Shown: positions 37,300 through 46,347 of the stretch, piece by piece | How positions within the stretch are numbered: position 1 is the first letter of the stretch | Layout: every line of letters starts with the position of its first letter | Source: Paenibacillus dendritiformis | Lineage (GTDB): Bacteria; Bacillota; Bacilli; Paenibacillales; Paenibacillaceae | Direction of reading: 5' to 3' | Assembly (NCBI RefSeq): GCF_945605565.1 | Contig: NZ_OX216966.1 | Coordinates: 3,650,001-3,714,000, forward strand | Length of the DNA: 64,000 nucleotides | The notes under the pieces: generated by a model | Seen by the model: the letters and a program-made list of their open reading frames with translations, nothing else | Database searches by the model: none | What the model was told of the DNA's origin: nothing | Position numbers and translations under genes: made by a program

Positions 37300-38460
37300 A
37301 TGAGCACAGAAAGAGAAGAATGGGTAGATTGGGACAATGAAAACATCGAGGATCCCGCACATTTCCTGCTGCATCGCGGGATGAGGGGACTGTTCGAGGC
37401 GGAGGAGATCATAGAGGGGGATCGTATCGTTATTCCGGCATGGCAGGTTACGATCCGTCCTCATGTGGCCAGATGGTCGGAGCAGTCCGTTATGCTTCAG
37501 TTTCACTTGAGTTCCCCGAGATGGGATCGCGATATCTTCGAAACGTCGGCAGGCATGGGCAGCAGCTTAAAAGATGCTCTCGGCATGGCGATCGGAAGCT
37601 TTGCCCTGTCGTTAATGGAGGGTATCGCTTCCATGGAGCAGGATAGGGAGCCTGACCGCCTCCGCTCGGAATACGGTGACACGGAACATCACTGGAAGGT
37701 GTATAAGAGCAATATCGTGGGTCTCGGCGAGTCTTCCGACGACATGCGTGCAACCCCGTATTGGGAAGCGCTCAAGGATGAGATTGCGAAGCGGGTTGGC
37801 AATCAGAAGCTCTGTTACATCAAAATCTATGGCGCGAAGCATGGGGACGATATTACCGGCGAATGCCGCATTAATAATATTCCAAGCCCTGAACTTGGCC
37901 AGATCGTAGCTGACATCGTAAGCCAATGGCAAGTCGAAGGCATTGCTTCCCGGAAGCAATTTATTTTGCTTCGGCAGTCCGAGGAGACGTACACGCCGTA
38001 TCCTTATCAGGCCGAGGAGATTGCGGCCGCTACACATACCGCCGTTCAGATGTTCATGGAATGTGATACGCAGGAGAAGTATGAGGAATTTCCGGAGCGG
38101 TTAGCGGAGCGCTTGCAGGATGCCAGCTTGGCGGAGGAACTGTATTCGTTTTTACCGGAAATTTGTGCGGAGCATGCCTTCGATTCGCTGACCTATAATG
38201 AGGAGTGCTTGCTATTTAGGGGCGAGGAATCTTTTCCGGTTTATCGGACTCAGTTTGCCAGCTATTATCTAATCTATGACGCTTTGTTTGAGGGCTTTCG
38301 CGCGGATCAATTTGATGATGAGGTGTATAGGCAGTACATCGGCACCAGTTCGATATACAGTGTGATTTGCAAAGCAAAAGAGGAGGGCGCGGATCTGCTG
38401 GAGTATGGCGGCGTGCTGACGCTTTCCTTCGGGATGTCCGACCGCTATCAGTTTAGATGA
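37300..38460 (+). CDS. DUF6348-like family protein
   Basis: A 386-aa acidic protein. The N-terminal third (VIPAWQVTIRPH, then SSPRWDRDIFETSAGMGSSL and a long helix) resembles DUF6348 domains as I recall them. The rest has no recognised motif. It follows the KAP gene by 130 bp with GAGAGGAGC before its ATG. Similar proteins are found next to SUKH and other immunity genes, so an immunity-type role is a guess. Confidence 0.65.
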   Translation: MSTEREEWVDWDNENIEDPAHFLLHRGMRGLFEAEEIIEGDRIVIPAWQVTIRPHVARWSEQSVMLQFHLSSPRWDRDIFETSAGMGSSLKDALGMAIGSFALSLMEGIASMEQDREPDRLRSEYGDTEHHWKVYKSNIVGLGESSDDMRATPYWEALKDEIAKRVGNQKLCYIKIYGAKHGDDITGECRINNIPSPELGQIVADIVSQWQVEGIASRKQFILLRQSEETYTPYPYQAEEIAAATHTAVQMFMECDTQEKYEEFPERLAERLQDASLAEELYSFLPEICAEHAFDSLTYNEECLLFRGEESFPVYRTQFASYYLIYDALFEGFRADQFDDEVYRQYIGTSSIYSVICKAKEEGADLLEYGGVLTLSFGMSDRYQFR

Positions 38461-38492
38461 ACAAGGGATGCGCGCGCATCCATGATAAGCCC

Positions 38493-38528
38493 AAAGCTCC
38501 TGTCGTACATACTGGCAGGAGCTTTATC
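38493..38528 (+). terminator. Terminator hairpin between convergent genes
   Basis: AAAGCTCCTG pairs perfectly with CAGGAGCTTT around a 13-base loop; the stem's own TTT plus ATCT gives a modest tail. Confidence 0.7.
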
Positions 38529-38597
38529 TGTGAAGATAGGTGATACGCACAAAAGGGGTCAGCCGGACCATAGCCCGCTAACCCCCGATGCGATAAT

Positions 38598-39374
38598 TTA
38601 TGCAATTAACCCGGCATGCCGCAGTCCCTGGCGGATGCCGCCTTCATCTACCGAAGAGGTAACATAATCAGCAAAAGGCAGCAGTTCCGGATGAGAGTTG
38701 CCCATCGCTATCCCGAGACCTGCTTGCTGGAGCATCTCCATGTCATTGAGTCCATCGCCGAATGCGACGGTATTCTCCGGTGCCAGGTTCAATCGTTCCA
38801 GCATGGCTTTGATTCCGACGGCCTTGGAGCCGCCCTTGATCAAGACGTCGATCGCTTTGGAATGCCAACGGATCATCCGAAGATCATCGAACATGTTGTC
38901 ATATAAATGCTCGTCCTGCGCTTCGCAATGCAGAAACACTTGATAGATATCGGCTTTGCTCCAGAAGTCAGGATCATATCCGGGCCGATCGATACGGAGG
39001 GAATCGATAGATTCGACGACGAAGGGATGGGCTTCGGCATTCGCGAAAAATTGCTCGCTGCCTTCAAACACAAGGGGATGACGGTTGCGGCCCGCATATT
39101 CCACAAGCTTCTCTACACTCTCGCGTGGGAGAGGGCGTTGATAGAGGGGTTCTCCTTTGTACACGACGTAGGCCCCATTTAAGCTAACAAAAGACTCAAT
39201 CTGAAGCTGCTCGGCAAGCGGCTTGAAGAAGTAGGGGGCACGCCCCGTGGCGATGACGGGTTCAACCCCGTTTTCTTTTAACTCTGCAATTGCCTCGATC
39301 GTGTCTTGCGGCACTCGTTTCTCATCATTGACCAATGTGCCATCGATGTCAAAAAATACAATGCTGTAACTCAT
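38598..39374 (-). CDS. HAD superfamily phosphatase, Cof/YkrA type
   Basis: A 258-aa HAD IIB hydrolase. Motif I is FFDIDGTLVNDEKR (nucleophile Asp near residue 8), motif II is VIATGRAPY, the motif III lysine is in VLIKGGSKAVG, and motif IV is VAFGDGLNDMEML. The C2 cap lies between motifs II and III. It dephosphorylates a small phosphorylated metabolite. ATG 39374 is used, with GGAGCAGAG 8-10 bp upstream. Confidence 0.9.
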   Translation of the reverse strand: MSYSIVFFDIDGTLVNDEKRVPQDTIEAIAELKENGVEPVIATGRAPYFFKPLAEQLQIESFVSLNGAYVVYKGEPLYQRPLPRESVEKLVEYAGRNRHPLVFEGSEQFFANAEAHPFVVESIDSLRIDRPGYDPDFWSKADIYQVFLHCEAQDEHLYDNMFDDLRMIRWHSKAIDVLIKGGSKAVGIKAMLERLNLAPENTVAFGDGLNDMEMLQQAGLGIAMGNSHPELLPFADYVTSSVDEGGIRQGLRHAGLIA

Positions 39375-39560
39375 GTCAGGTCTCTGCTCCAATCTCTGTC
39401 TTATCAATGCTGTTCTGCTACCAGTGTAGCATTGATTCGGGTCTAGAATAAATAGCTTGCCGGAAATAGCCTAATTATTTTCTGTATGGGATATAGCCAA
39501 GTCATAACGAACGCAACTTCAATACTATGAGTATGAACCTAGGGAAAGGGGGTTACTCGG

Positions 39561-39668
39561 ATGGGTGATGTTGGATCTTGCGGACTCGGCGGTCTCTGGA
39601 CTTCGACGGGTGTGATCTTGGTTCTTTTCATTTTGCTTGTTATCGTTTCTCGGGCCTTTATTTACTAG
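39561..39668 (+). CDS. YjcZ-family small membrane peptide
   Basis: A 35-aa peptide starting MGDVGSCGLGGLWTSTGVIL and continuing as a single hydrophobic helix that ends IVSRAFIY. The Gly-rich start plus a Leu/Ile/Val helix ending in FIY is the YjcZ pattern of Bacillales, often spore-associated. AAAGGGGG lies 9-10 bp before the ATG. It was too short for most gene callers. Confidence 0.7.
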   Translation: MGDVGSCGLGGLWTSTGVILVLFILLVIVSRAFIY

Positions 39669-39737
39669 TTACATGGCTGTATCCTGCGTCTGCGCTCAAG
39701 GATCACTTTCATCGCATGCCCTGCTGAAGAAGCAGGG

Positions 39738-40610
39738 CTATTTCATTGTCTCCCACCTTATTTCCGCACCGTCGCTGATTGCCGTTATTGTACCTTGCTT
39801 GTCTGTCCGGAATATTGTAACGCCGGTCTTCTTGAGCCTGTTCAAAATCGCTTGCTTCGGATGACCGTACTTATTGTCTGCTCCCGCGCTGATTACCGCG
39901 TAAGCTGGATGTACGGCGTTCAGGAACTCCTGTGACGTTGACGTGTCCGAACCGTGATGCCCCGCCTTCAACACGTCGGCATGCAGCAGCTCTGTCTGCT
40001 TCAGCATATCCGTTTCGCTTCGCTTCTCGGCATCCCCGGTAAACAAAAATGACGTATCTTTATACGTTACCTTCAGGACTGCACTCCATGCGTTCAGATC
40101 CTTGCCATATTCGCTAACCGGTGCGACAAACTCGGCAGTAACGCCGTCAAGCGGGATAGACAATCCAGCCTTAGCTGATTTGATTTTCAGCCCCCGATTT
40201 TTGACGGCCAGAAGGAAATCTTTATACGTTTGGGTTGTATGAGAGACCCGCGGCGCATATACGCTTATGGTCGGAATCGCATCGATCACTGTATCCAGTC
40301 CGCCTATATGGTCAGCGTCCGGATGTGTCGCAATCACGGCATCCAACTGCTTGACGCCGAGGCTTTCAAGATTTTCGACGACATTCTGTCCTTTAGGATT
40401 GTCTCCGCCGTCTATAAGGATATGCTGCCCTTTTGGAGTCTTAATCAGTGTAGAATCTCCCTGACCGACATCCAGATAATACACCTTCAGCGTGCCGGCT
40501 GCTGCCTGGTGCGGCGGCGCGGTGTGGCTGGCAGTTGGTAGGCTTGTTGGAGAGCAGGCCGTCAGCAGCAGCACCCACACAAGTCCAAGTATGTATAAAT
40601 GCTTTTTCAT
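39738..40610 (-). CDS. Secreted ComEC/Rec2-like metallo-beta-lactamase-fold lipoprotein
   Basis: A 290-aa protein. A signal peptide ends in LLLTAC, a lipobox. The hydrolase domain begins with VYYLDVGQGDSTLI and carries the metal motif ATHPDADHIGGLD, followed by FLFTGDAE and LKAGHHGSD. This is the competence-type beta-lactamase-fold domain without ComEC's membrane channel. Such free-standing exported forms probably cut nucleic acid or phosphodiesters outside the cell. Start ATG 40610 is preferred because GGAGGT is 6 bp upstream. Confidence 0.87.
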   Translation of the reverse strand: MKKHLYILGLVWVLLLTACSPTSLPTASHTAPPHQAAAGTLKVYYLDVGQGDSTLIKTPKGQHILIDGGDNPKGQNVVENLESLGVKQLDAVIATHPDADHIGGLDTVIDAIPTISVYAPRVSHTTQTYKDFLLAVKNRGLKIKSAKAGLSIPLDGVTAEFVAPVSEYGKDLNAWSAVLKVTYKDTSFLFTGDAEKRSETDMLKQTELLHADVLKAGHHGSDTSTSQEFLNAVHPAYAVISAGADNKYGHPKQAILNRLKKTGVTIFRTDKQGTITAISDGAEIRWETMK

Positions 40611-40882
40611 GTTCATACCTCCACCCAGCAATTGTACAAAGAATGAGCCGGGATGTAAATAAAGACGAATAGCCTGGGGATTAGACCCGAGGCTCTTTTC
40701 TGTACACACCCGCTCATGGCAACATCTACCTATATAGAGGGGCATTAGTCTTATACGAATGAGGTGATGACGATAGGATTGGATATGCCCCCTTCCTGGC
40801 AATAGGATTTTTTGGTTCTTTAATTTATATTTTCTGGTAAAATATATGTAATGCACACTTGCCATTAAACAGGAGGGATAGA

Positions 40883-41389
40883 ATGGAAAAAAAACATCGT
40901 CCCGTTCTTTCTGGGATTGTACTTGTCATTGCCCTTATTAATCTAGGGATATATGGTTATCCCTACTTTTATGATTATGTTCTGAATGCGAAATCCTTTG
41001 CATTCCACGAAGTACTTCAAGAATATTTGAAAGAAAAAGAAATCAAATCGATTTCAATAAGTAAAACCGAAGACGCTAAGACAGAAGAATCGGGATTTGT
41101 TTTTTTGAAAGACGAACAGGAAATAAAATTATTCATAAAATCTCTTTCTGAAATACAAGTAAGGGGCATTTATTCTTCTACATATCGGAATCCAATGTAC
41201 CTGATTTTTATTAAAAGCGAAGTAAATGGAGTAACCAAGATCATATTATCTCTCAAAATTTCAGAAAATGGAACGATTGCAATGAGTAAATCTTATGAAC
41301 CCGAGAAATTTTACACCATTTCAGATGAATCCGTAATCGATAAATTAAAGTTTCTTGAGCAAGCCATCAACAAAAAGGAACCCCAGTGA
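40883..41389 (+). CDS. Hypothetical membrane-anchored protein
   Basis: A 168-aa protein with one N-terminal hydrophobic helix (about 8-28) and a basic N-terminus, then a soluble region rich in beta-type sequence. It is likely anchored with the domain outside. AGGAGGG is 5 bp before the ATG. I know no family. The composition is AT-rich, marking the left edge of the AT-rich toxin island. Confidence 0.7.
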   Translation: MEKKHRPVLSGIVLVIALINLGIYGYPYFYDYVLNAKSFAFHEVLQEYLKEKEIKSISISKTEDAKTEESGFVFLKDEQEIKLFIKSLSEIQVRGIYSSTYRNPMYLIFIKSEVNGVTKIILSLKISENGTIAMSKSYEPEKFYTISDESVIDKLKFLEQAINKKEPQ

Positions 41390-41766
41390 TGTAGCCTTGT
41401 CCAATAACAAATCGAGTAGTTCCATCAACATTACGATACTCTAAAAACGGAAGTTTCGCTTTAACTGCGTCATATTCTCGATTGTCATCCAAAAAGTCTC
41501 GAAGTGAACTCAGATAGTCGATTCCATTTTGAAGATGTACCTTAAGCCGATCGTTTTCATTCGGCAGCAACGATGTGAATAAACCGACAAGACCAGTTGC
41601 CAATCCCCATACGGAATGCTTGGAGAAAGCAGTGATTATCCCTACTACTGTGGCAGCATTACCCAGATACCCTGCCCATTCTGAAACACTAAGATTTTGT
41701 TTTACATTATCAAGGATAACCTGCTGTGCTTCCCGGAGAGTCTTAATTTCCCGCAGACGAGATCAG
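41367..41766 (-). pseudogene. C-terminal remnant of an unidentified protein
   Basis: The minus-strand frame is open from about 41766 to a stop at 41367 and encodes about 130 residues including AGYLGNAATVVGIITAFSKH and RFVIGQGYITGVPFC. There is no ribosome site or good start; the sequence appears to begin mid-protein. It looks like the end of a larger gene removed by deletion. I cannot name the family. Confidence 0.5.
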
Positions 41767-41928
41767 GCGAACTTGATTGTCGTTAGAAATGAAAGCTATC
41801 AGTTGTACTATAGTCATTGGTGTGCCAATACGCTGCCGAGAGATTTATGCAAAAAAGTTGAGGTAAACCCGCGGGCTCTGATTGTTTCACCGCAAGAGGT
41901 AGCATTGGCGACACGCGAGGAGAAATGA
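41767..41928 (+). pseudogene. N-terminal remnant of a small conserved hypothetical gene
   Basis: From about 41767 the frame reads LIVVRNESYQLYYSHWCANT, then LPRDL. I recognise this as the start of a conserved hypothetical protein family. After RDL the continuation is unrelated and stops at 41928. Together with the adjacent minus-strand scrap it shows deletions have joined gene fragments at 41766. Between here and 42177 I see only AT-rich sequence that should contain the promoter of the regulator. Confidence 0.5.
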
Positions 41929-42177
41929 AAGTTTGCCCATGTTGGCGAACCAAATTTGGTCTTAGGTCGTAGTTATAACCAACCAAGAACATGCTCATTT
42001 TTTGATAAAAAATAAGCACACACAGTGCTTTATACATATTATGAAAATATGCTCATATACTAAAGTACAAATTTTAGTTCTATTTATCTATGAACAGCTC
42101 TATTGGAATCCTCCATAATGAAAGATGGTTTACGCTCCTTAAAAGAAGGTAGTGAGCACGGAACACATCAGAGGTGA

Positions 42178-43641
42178 ATGGAAGTGAAAACTACAGAGCG
42201 GCTTGTTGCTGTATACCAATATTTAGTGGAGCATGACGGTTGGATTACAACCCAACAATTAGCTGCGATGCTGAGTTGTTCTGTTAGTACGATAAGAAAT
42301 GATCTGGAAATACTAAAGTCTTTTTTACCGGATACTTGGTTTATTGAAAGCCGGAGGGGCAAGGGGGTTCATATCAATCGTCCCTCTAACCAACCAATTG
42401 TACCATTTAAACAGTTACTAAATGAAACAGATAGAGTTCAACATCTAATAGCATATCTCATTCATAATGAGTCAGGGTGTACATTGACAGAACTCAGCCA
42501 AAAATTATTTTATAGTGTGAGTACAATCAGTAAAATTATAAAGATATTAAAACATGAGTTGAAAAAATACCATCTAAAATTAGGAACAAAACCTGTGAAA
42601 ATTCATGGAAATGAGTTTCATTTACGACAATTCTATTTTGACTATTACCTGAATAAAAACAGTACGGCTTGGATACAACCGGATGCTTTAAACTCGATAT
42701 GTACTTTTATGGGGTCAATTGAACAAAAAGGGAGATTTAAGTTTTCTGACACTTCCTATATCCAACTTCCGATTGTATGGTCTGTCTGGAAAAGTCGCCT
42801 TTTGAAAAAGCAGTACATTACAAAATTTGTTTATCCAACAGTCTTTTGTGAATCCAGTGATTCATTTCACTGGATTATTCCAATGATTGAAGAACATCTA
42901 AAAAAACTGCATATAAGGGCAGGCTCTCATGAATTGCAATATGGAGCGGCTCTGATCCTTGGGGTACCGCGAATTGAGGGAAAAATGGCAGGGAGCACGA
43001 AGACTCTTAATGAAATGGCAGAGCAGTGTCATATGGATCCTGTTAGTAAATTGATTCAATCCATAGAAGAAAAAGCACGGTTGCCCTTTTCCGACGACCC
43101 CATTTTGTTTCAACAATTATATGACTATTATAAATACGCAAGTATAAGATGGATTACCGGAATTCACAGTAATGCGAATCAATATACGATAAAGATTAAA
43201 GAGAGTGAATTCAGTATTTTTAAGTCAGTCCATGAGGCCATGCACCACTATTTTAATTATGTAGAATCCATGAGGGAAGATGATGTTGCCGACATTACGA
43301 TGTTCTTTGTGGCCAGCAAGCTAGGCTATCATATGAAGCAGAAAGAAAAAACAATATTACTGTATGTAAGTGAAATCGGTGTTATGAGATATGTGAAGTT
43401 GAAGCTGCTTGAAAATATTTGCGGACGAATCAAAATGGTTACTACAAATCATGCCCATGAGATGCAATATCTAGCCTCAACGAAAAATATAGATATCATA
43501 GTGACGACCAATCAGCAAAGTTATACTCTGCTGCCCAATAACATTCCTATCATCCATATAGACCCAATACCGTCCAGCTATGATATTAATATTATTCAAG
43601 ATGCATTAAAACGGGTGTCTGATCATGGTAACTGCGGGTAA
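42178..43641 (+). CDS. AtxA/Mga-type PRD-containing virulence regulator
   Basis: A 487-aa regulator, close to the AtxA length. Residues about 5-60 form one helix-turn-helix (DGWITTQQLAAMLSCSVSTI) and 90-150 a second (CTLTELSQKLFYSVSTISKI). PRD-like domains follow (about 170-390), and residues 395-487 resemble an EIIB domain. AtxA controls anthrax toxin genes and is tuned through PRD histidines. Here it lies upstream of anthrax-like AB toxin genes in the same direction. The start may be ATG 42178 or GTG 42184; AGAGGTGA fits the GTG better. Its DNA targets are unknown, and I infer the promoter modules at 46212, 48301 and 54730. Confidence 0.85.
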   Translation: MEVKTTERLVAVYQYLVEHDGWITTQQLAAMLSCSVSTIRNDLEILKSFLPDTWFIESRRGKGVHINRPSNQPIVPFKQLLNETDRVQHLIAYLIHNESGCTLTELSQKLFYSVSTISKIIKILKHELKKYHLKLGTKPVKIHGNEFHLRQFYFDYYLNKNSTAWIQPDALNSICTFMGSIEQKGRFKFSDTSYIQLPIVWSVWKSRLLKKQYITKFVYPTVFCESSDSFHWIIPMIEEHLKKLHIRAGSHELQYGAALILGVPRIEGKMAGSTKTLNEMAEQCHMDPVSKLIQSIEEKARLPFSDDPILFQQLYDYYKYASIRWITGIHSNANQYTIKIKESEFSIFKSVHEAMHHYFNYVESMREDDVADITMFFVASKLGYHMKQKEKTILLYVSEIGVMRYVKLKLLENICGRIKMVTTNHAHEMQYLASTKNIDIIVTTNQQSYTLLPNNIPIIHIDPIPSSYDINIIQDALKRVSDHGNCG

Positions 43642-43793
43642 AACGATTCCGTTTGTTCTGAACTCTCCGCACGTATCCCCTTCCGTCATTTCATCTATAT
43701 TATCTCCCTTTATCTAGTTACACATTTTCTGATCATTAATCTTACTTTTGTTACCGTTAGCATACTTTAGAAATGAGGAAGGAACAACGTAGT

Positions 43794-44147
43794 ATGAATA
43801 CTAGTGTGAATAATAAGTCTATTTTATTTCAAGTGATCGGTGAGCTTACTAGAGACGAGCTTCAGTTTCAAATTTGCGAATGGAAGTTATTGATTGAGAC
43901 GAAAAGATACCTTGAAGTTAAAGCAACGAATGGAATGGTAAAAAGAATCTACAAGGAAAAAATAAATGTCGTTATCGGGGACACAAAATACTATGCCGAT
44001 GGACATCTGTCGTGTTCGGCCTTTTGCAGGGAGGAAGATATTTCAACAATAAAAAAAGCTATCGTAAAACAACTCAAGCATCAAATAGCTGCATTCATGA
44101 CTGACCTTACAATAAACCAAAGTGCTTTCTCGAAAAATGATTACTAA
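43794..44147 (+). CDS. Hypothetical protein
   Basis: A 117-aa basic protein with no signal or membrane segment and no family that I know. Predicted beta-rich N-terminal half (FQVIGELTRDELQFQICEWK) and helical end. AGGAAGG is 11 bp before ATG 43794. It lies between the AtxA-like gene and the broken chemoreceptor. Confidence 0.6.
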   Translation: MNTSVNNKSILFQVIGELTRDELQFQICEWKLLIETKRYLEVKATNGMVKRIYKEKINVVIGDTKYYADGHLSCSAFCREEDISTIKKAIVKQLKHQIAAFMTDLTINQSAFSKNDY

Positions 44148-44366
44148 TGAACTGTAAATTAAAAAGTAATTTTGTATATTTATTCTCTACTTCAATGCTA
44201 AAAAAAAGAATGTACGTAAAATCAAATAAATTAAAATAATGATCTATGTAACTAGTCACTTAAGTTGAATTAATGAGAGAGGGATGAAGGGGGATAGCTA
44301 TAAAAAGTTTTTTCAACGTCTTGCTTTCACTTGAAGCAAGTTATTTCAATAAAGAGGTGGAACTGA

Positions 44367-46085
44367 ATGATTACGAAATTGAGAAATATATCGGCGGGAA
44401 AAAAGTTGTCACTATTGGTAGCCACATTAATTCTATTTGTCGCCATTTCCAACATTATCAGTATTAGTGTCTTGAATTCGATAACGAAAAACACGGAACA
44501 AATCATTAATGAGCGCTTAGTGCCTTCCATTATAATGGGTAGCTATTCTTTTTTAAATCAGTTTATACATACCCAAATTTTACAAGACATACTCGAGGGT
44601 GATTATCAAAAAAGAATAGACATAGAAAAAAATGTGATGGATGCGGTTGAAAAAAACAGAAAAAATCTTGCCGCTTATCAAGAAACGAACTTAACTCCTG
44701 AGGAGGAAGTCCTCATTAACTCAATGCTCAGTATATATCCTAAATACTTGGAGGCCGTAACCCACGCCTTAGGACTGTCAAGAGCGAATAAGAGCCAAGA
44801 AGCTTATGATTATATCCAGACAACAGGACTCGCTATTTTAAATGAAATGGATGATCATGTTTAATCTGTAAATAACTTGAATATCAAATTAGCCGAGCAA
44901 TTACGTGATGTGAGCTCGAAACAAGCAGTCACCACTAGAAGTTTGCTTCTAGGGGTAACCGTCTTGCTCATGATAATTGGAGCCGGCATGGGCATCGCAT
45001 TTACCAGAATCATTGTCAAGCCGCTCAAAAAAGTCAGTGAAGTCATGAAAAAGGCCGAAGAAGGGGATTTGACCCAGAAGATTGATTATCCTTTTTCAGA
45101 TGAAATCGGCCAAACCTCAGATGCAATTGATTCTATGCTCAATAGGGTGAACGGGTTTACGAAACAAATTGCACAAACATCGCAACAAATAGGGTCATTT
45201 ACCGAGCAGCTTAACGAAAGCGTATCTCAGACGAGTTCAGCAAGTGAACACATTGCACAAAATGTACAGGAAATAGCGGAGGGTGCGGATCACCAGGTGC
45301 TGCTGGTGGATCAGGCTGTAGAGAGTTTAAATCAGATGGTACAAGATACGAATGTGTTAATTACGACTCAAGTTGCCTCCGTTAACGAAGCCGTAACGAA
45401 CGCTTCCCATAAATCAACGGAGGGGAATAAAGCGATTGAGTTCGCAGAAACCCAGATGCAATCGATTCATCGAGTCATCTCGAACCTCGAAGAGACCATT
45501 CAAGGCTTAAATAGACGCTCCGGCGAGATTGCGCAAATCATGGACTTGATGAAAGACATTGGAGAACAAACAAATCTGCTTGCATTAAACGCTACCATTG
45601 AGGCCGCGCGAGCAGGGGACAGAGGACGCAGCTATATGGTTGTAGCTAACGAAGTACGCAAGCTTGCTGAACAGTCTTCTCATTCAGCGGATAAAATCGG
45701 CAACTTAATTCACGCGATACAGGATGAAGCATCCGAGGCGGTGCAGTCCATGCAAAGGACAAAAAATGAGGTGATAGCCGGGGGGAACGCCGTTGGCGAT
45801 GCAGGACAGCTTTTCGAGGGAATCAAGGAATCGGTAGATGAAGTAGCCATCCATATTGGAAAGGTGATCTCTTCCGTAAATCAAATGACAATTGACGCCG
45901 AAGCAATACAAAATACGGTTCAATCTGTTAATCATTCAGCTATACTTTCCTCTTCCCGTTCGCAAAATATTTCTGCGGCGACAGAAGAGCAACTCGCTTC
46001 GATGGAAGTAATCTCTGCATCCACCGGAGAACTGACTCAAATGGCTGCTGATCTTCGCTCTCAACTTTCCTACTTTAAAGTATAA
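44367..46085 (+). pseudogene. Methyl-accepting chemotaxis protein interrupted by an in-frame stop
   Basis: A 572-codon chemoreceptor frame is intact except for TAA at 44862-44864 (codon 166). Before it lie the first membrane helix (about 13-38) and part of the four-helix sensor. After it, in the same frame, come the second helix (LLLGVTVLLMIIGAGMGIAF), a HAMP domain and the signalling domain with the hairpin tip (GEQTNLLALNATIEAARAGD). One base change would restore it. A TTG restart at 44877 would give a truncated, possibly signalling-only product. AAAGAGGTGG supports the ATG. Recent nonsense mutation, suppression or sequence error are the options. Confidence 0.88.
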
Positions 46086-46113
46086 GAGGAAATCCGAGCT
46101 TTTTTACCTCGAT

Positions 46114-46163
46114 AAAACGGGCTGTTTCAGGTTTAAACCTGAACGTCCCGTTTTTCTTTTTTT
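46114..46163 (+). terminator. Terminator of the chemoreceptor gene
   Basis: AAAACGGG pairs with CCCGTTTT, and inner TTCAGGTT pairs with AACCTGAA, followed by TTTTTCTTTTTTT. Confidence 0.88.
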
Positions 46164-46211
46164 GGCAGAACGGGCCCGACAAGATCGAGAGCGTTCACAT
46201 TAAGGCATATA

Positions 46212-46269
46212 TTTTTTCATTAATAGGTGAAAATATGTGTGCTTTTTTTTAGAAAGTTACAGATATACT
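46212..46269 (+). promoter_or_regulatory. Shared toxin promoter module, copy A
   Basis: TTTTTTCATTAATAGG is followed by TGAAAATATGT, then TGCTTTTTTTT, then TATACT at 46264-46269. The 25-bp spacing from AAATATGT to TATACT is identical in copies B and C. There is no good -35 hexamer, which suits an activator-dependent promoter. It precedes the phosphoesterase gene. Confidence 0.65.
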
Positions 46270-46347
46270 TTGCTTGTTATCGTGATTTGCATAAGGTGAG
46301 GGTTATTTCCGTGTATAATTTTGACTCGTAAAAAGGAGAGGGTACTC

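Noticed and set aside
38482..38667. 61-codon frame after the DUF6348-like gene
   Set aside because: It contains the terminator hairpin and the end of the convergent HAD gene.
42030..42070. A fifth promoter-module copy before the AtxA-like gene
   Set aside because: TATGAAAATATGC matches the core, but no TATACT lies at the 25-bp spacing, so autoregulation is not supported.
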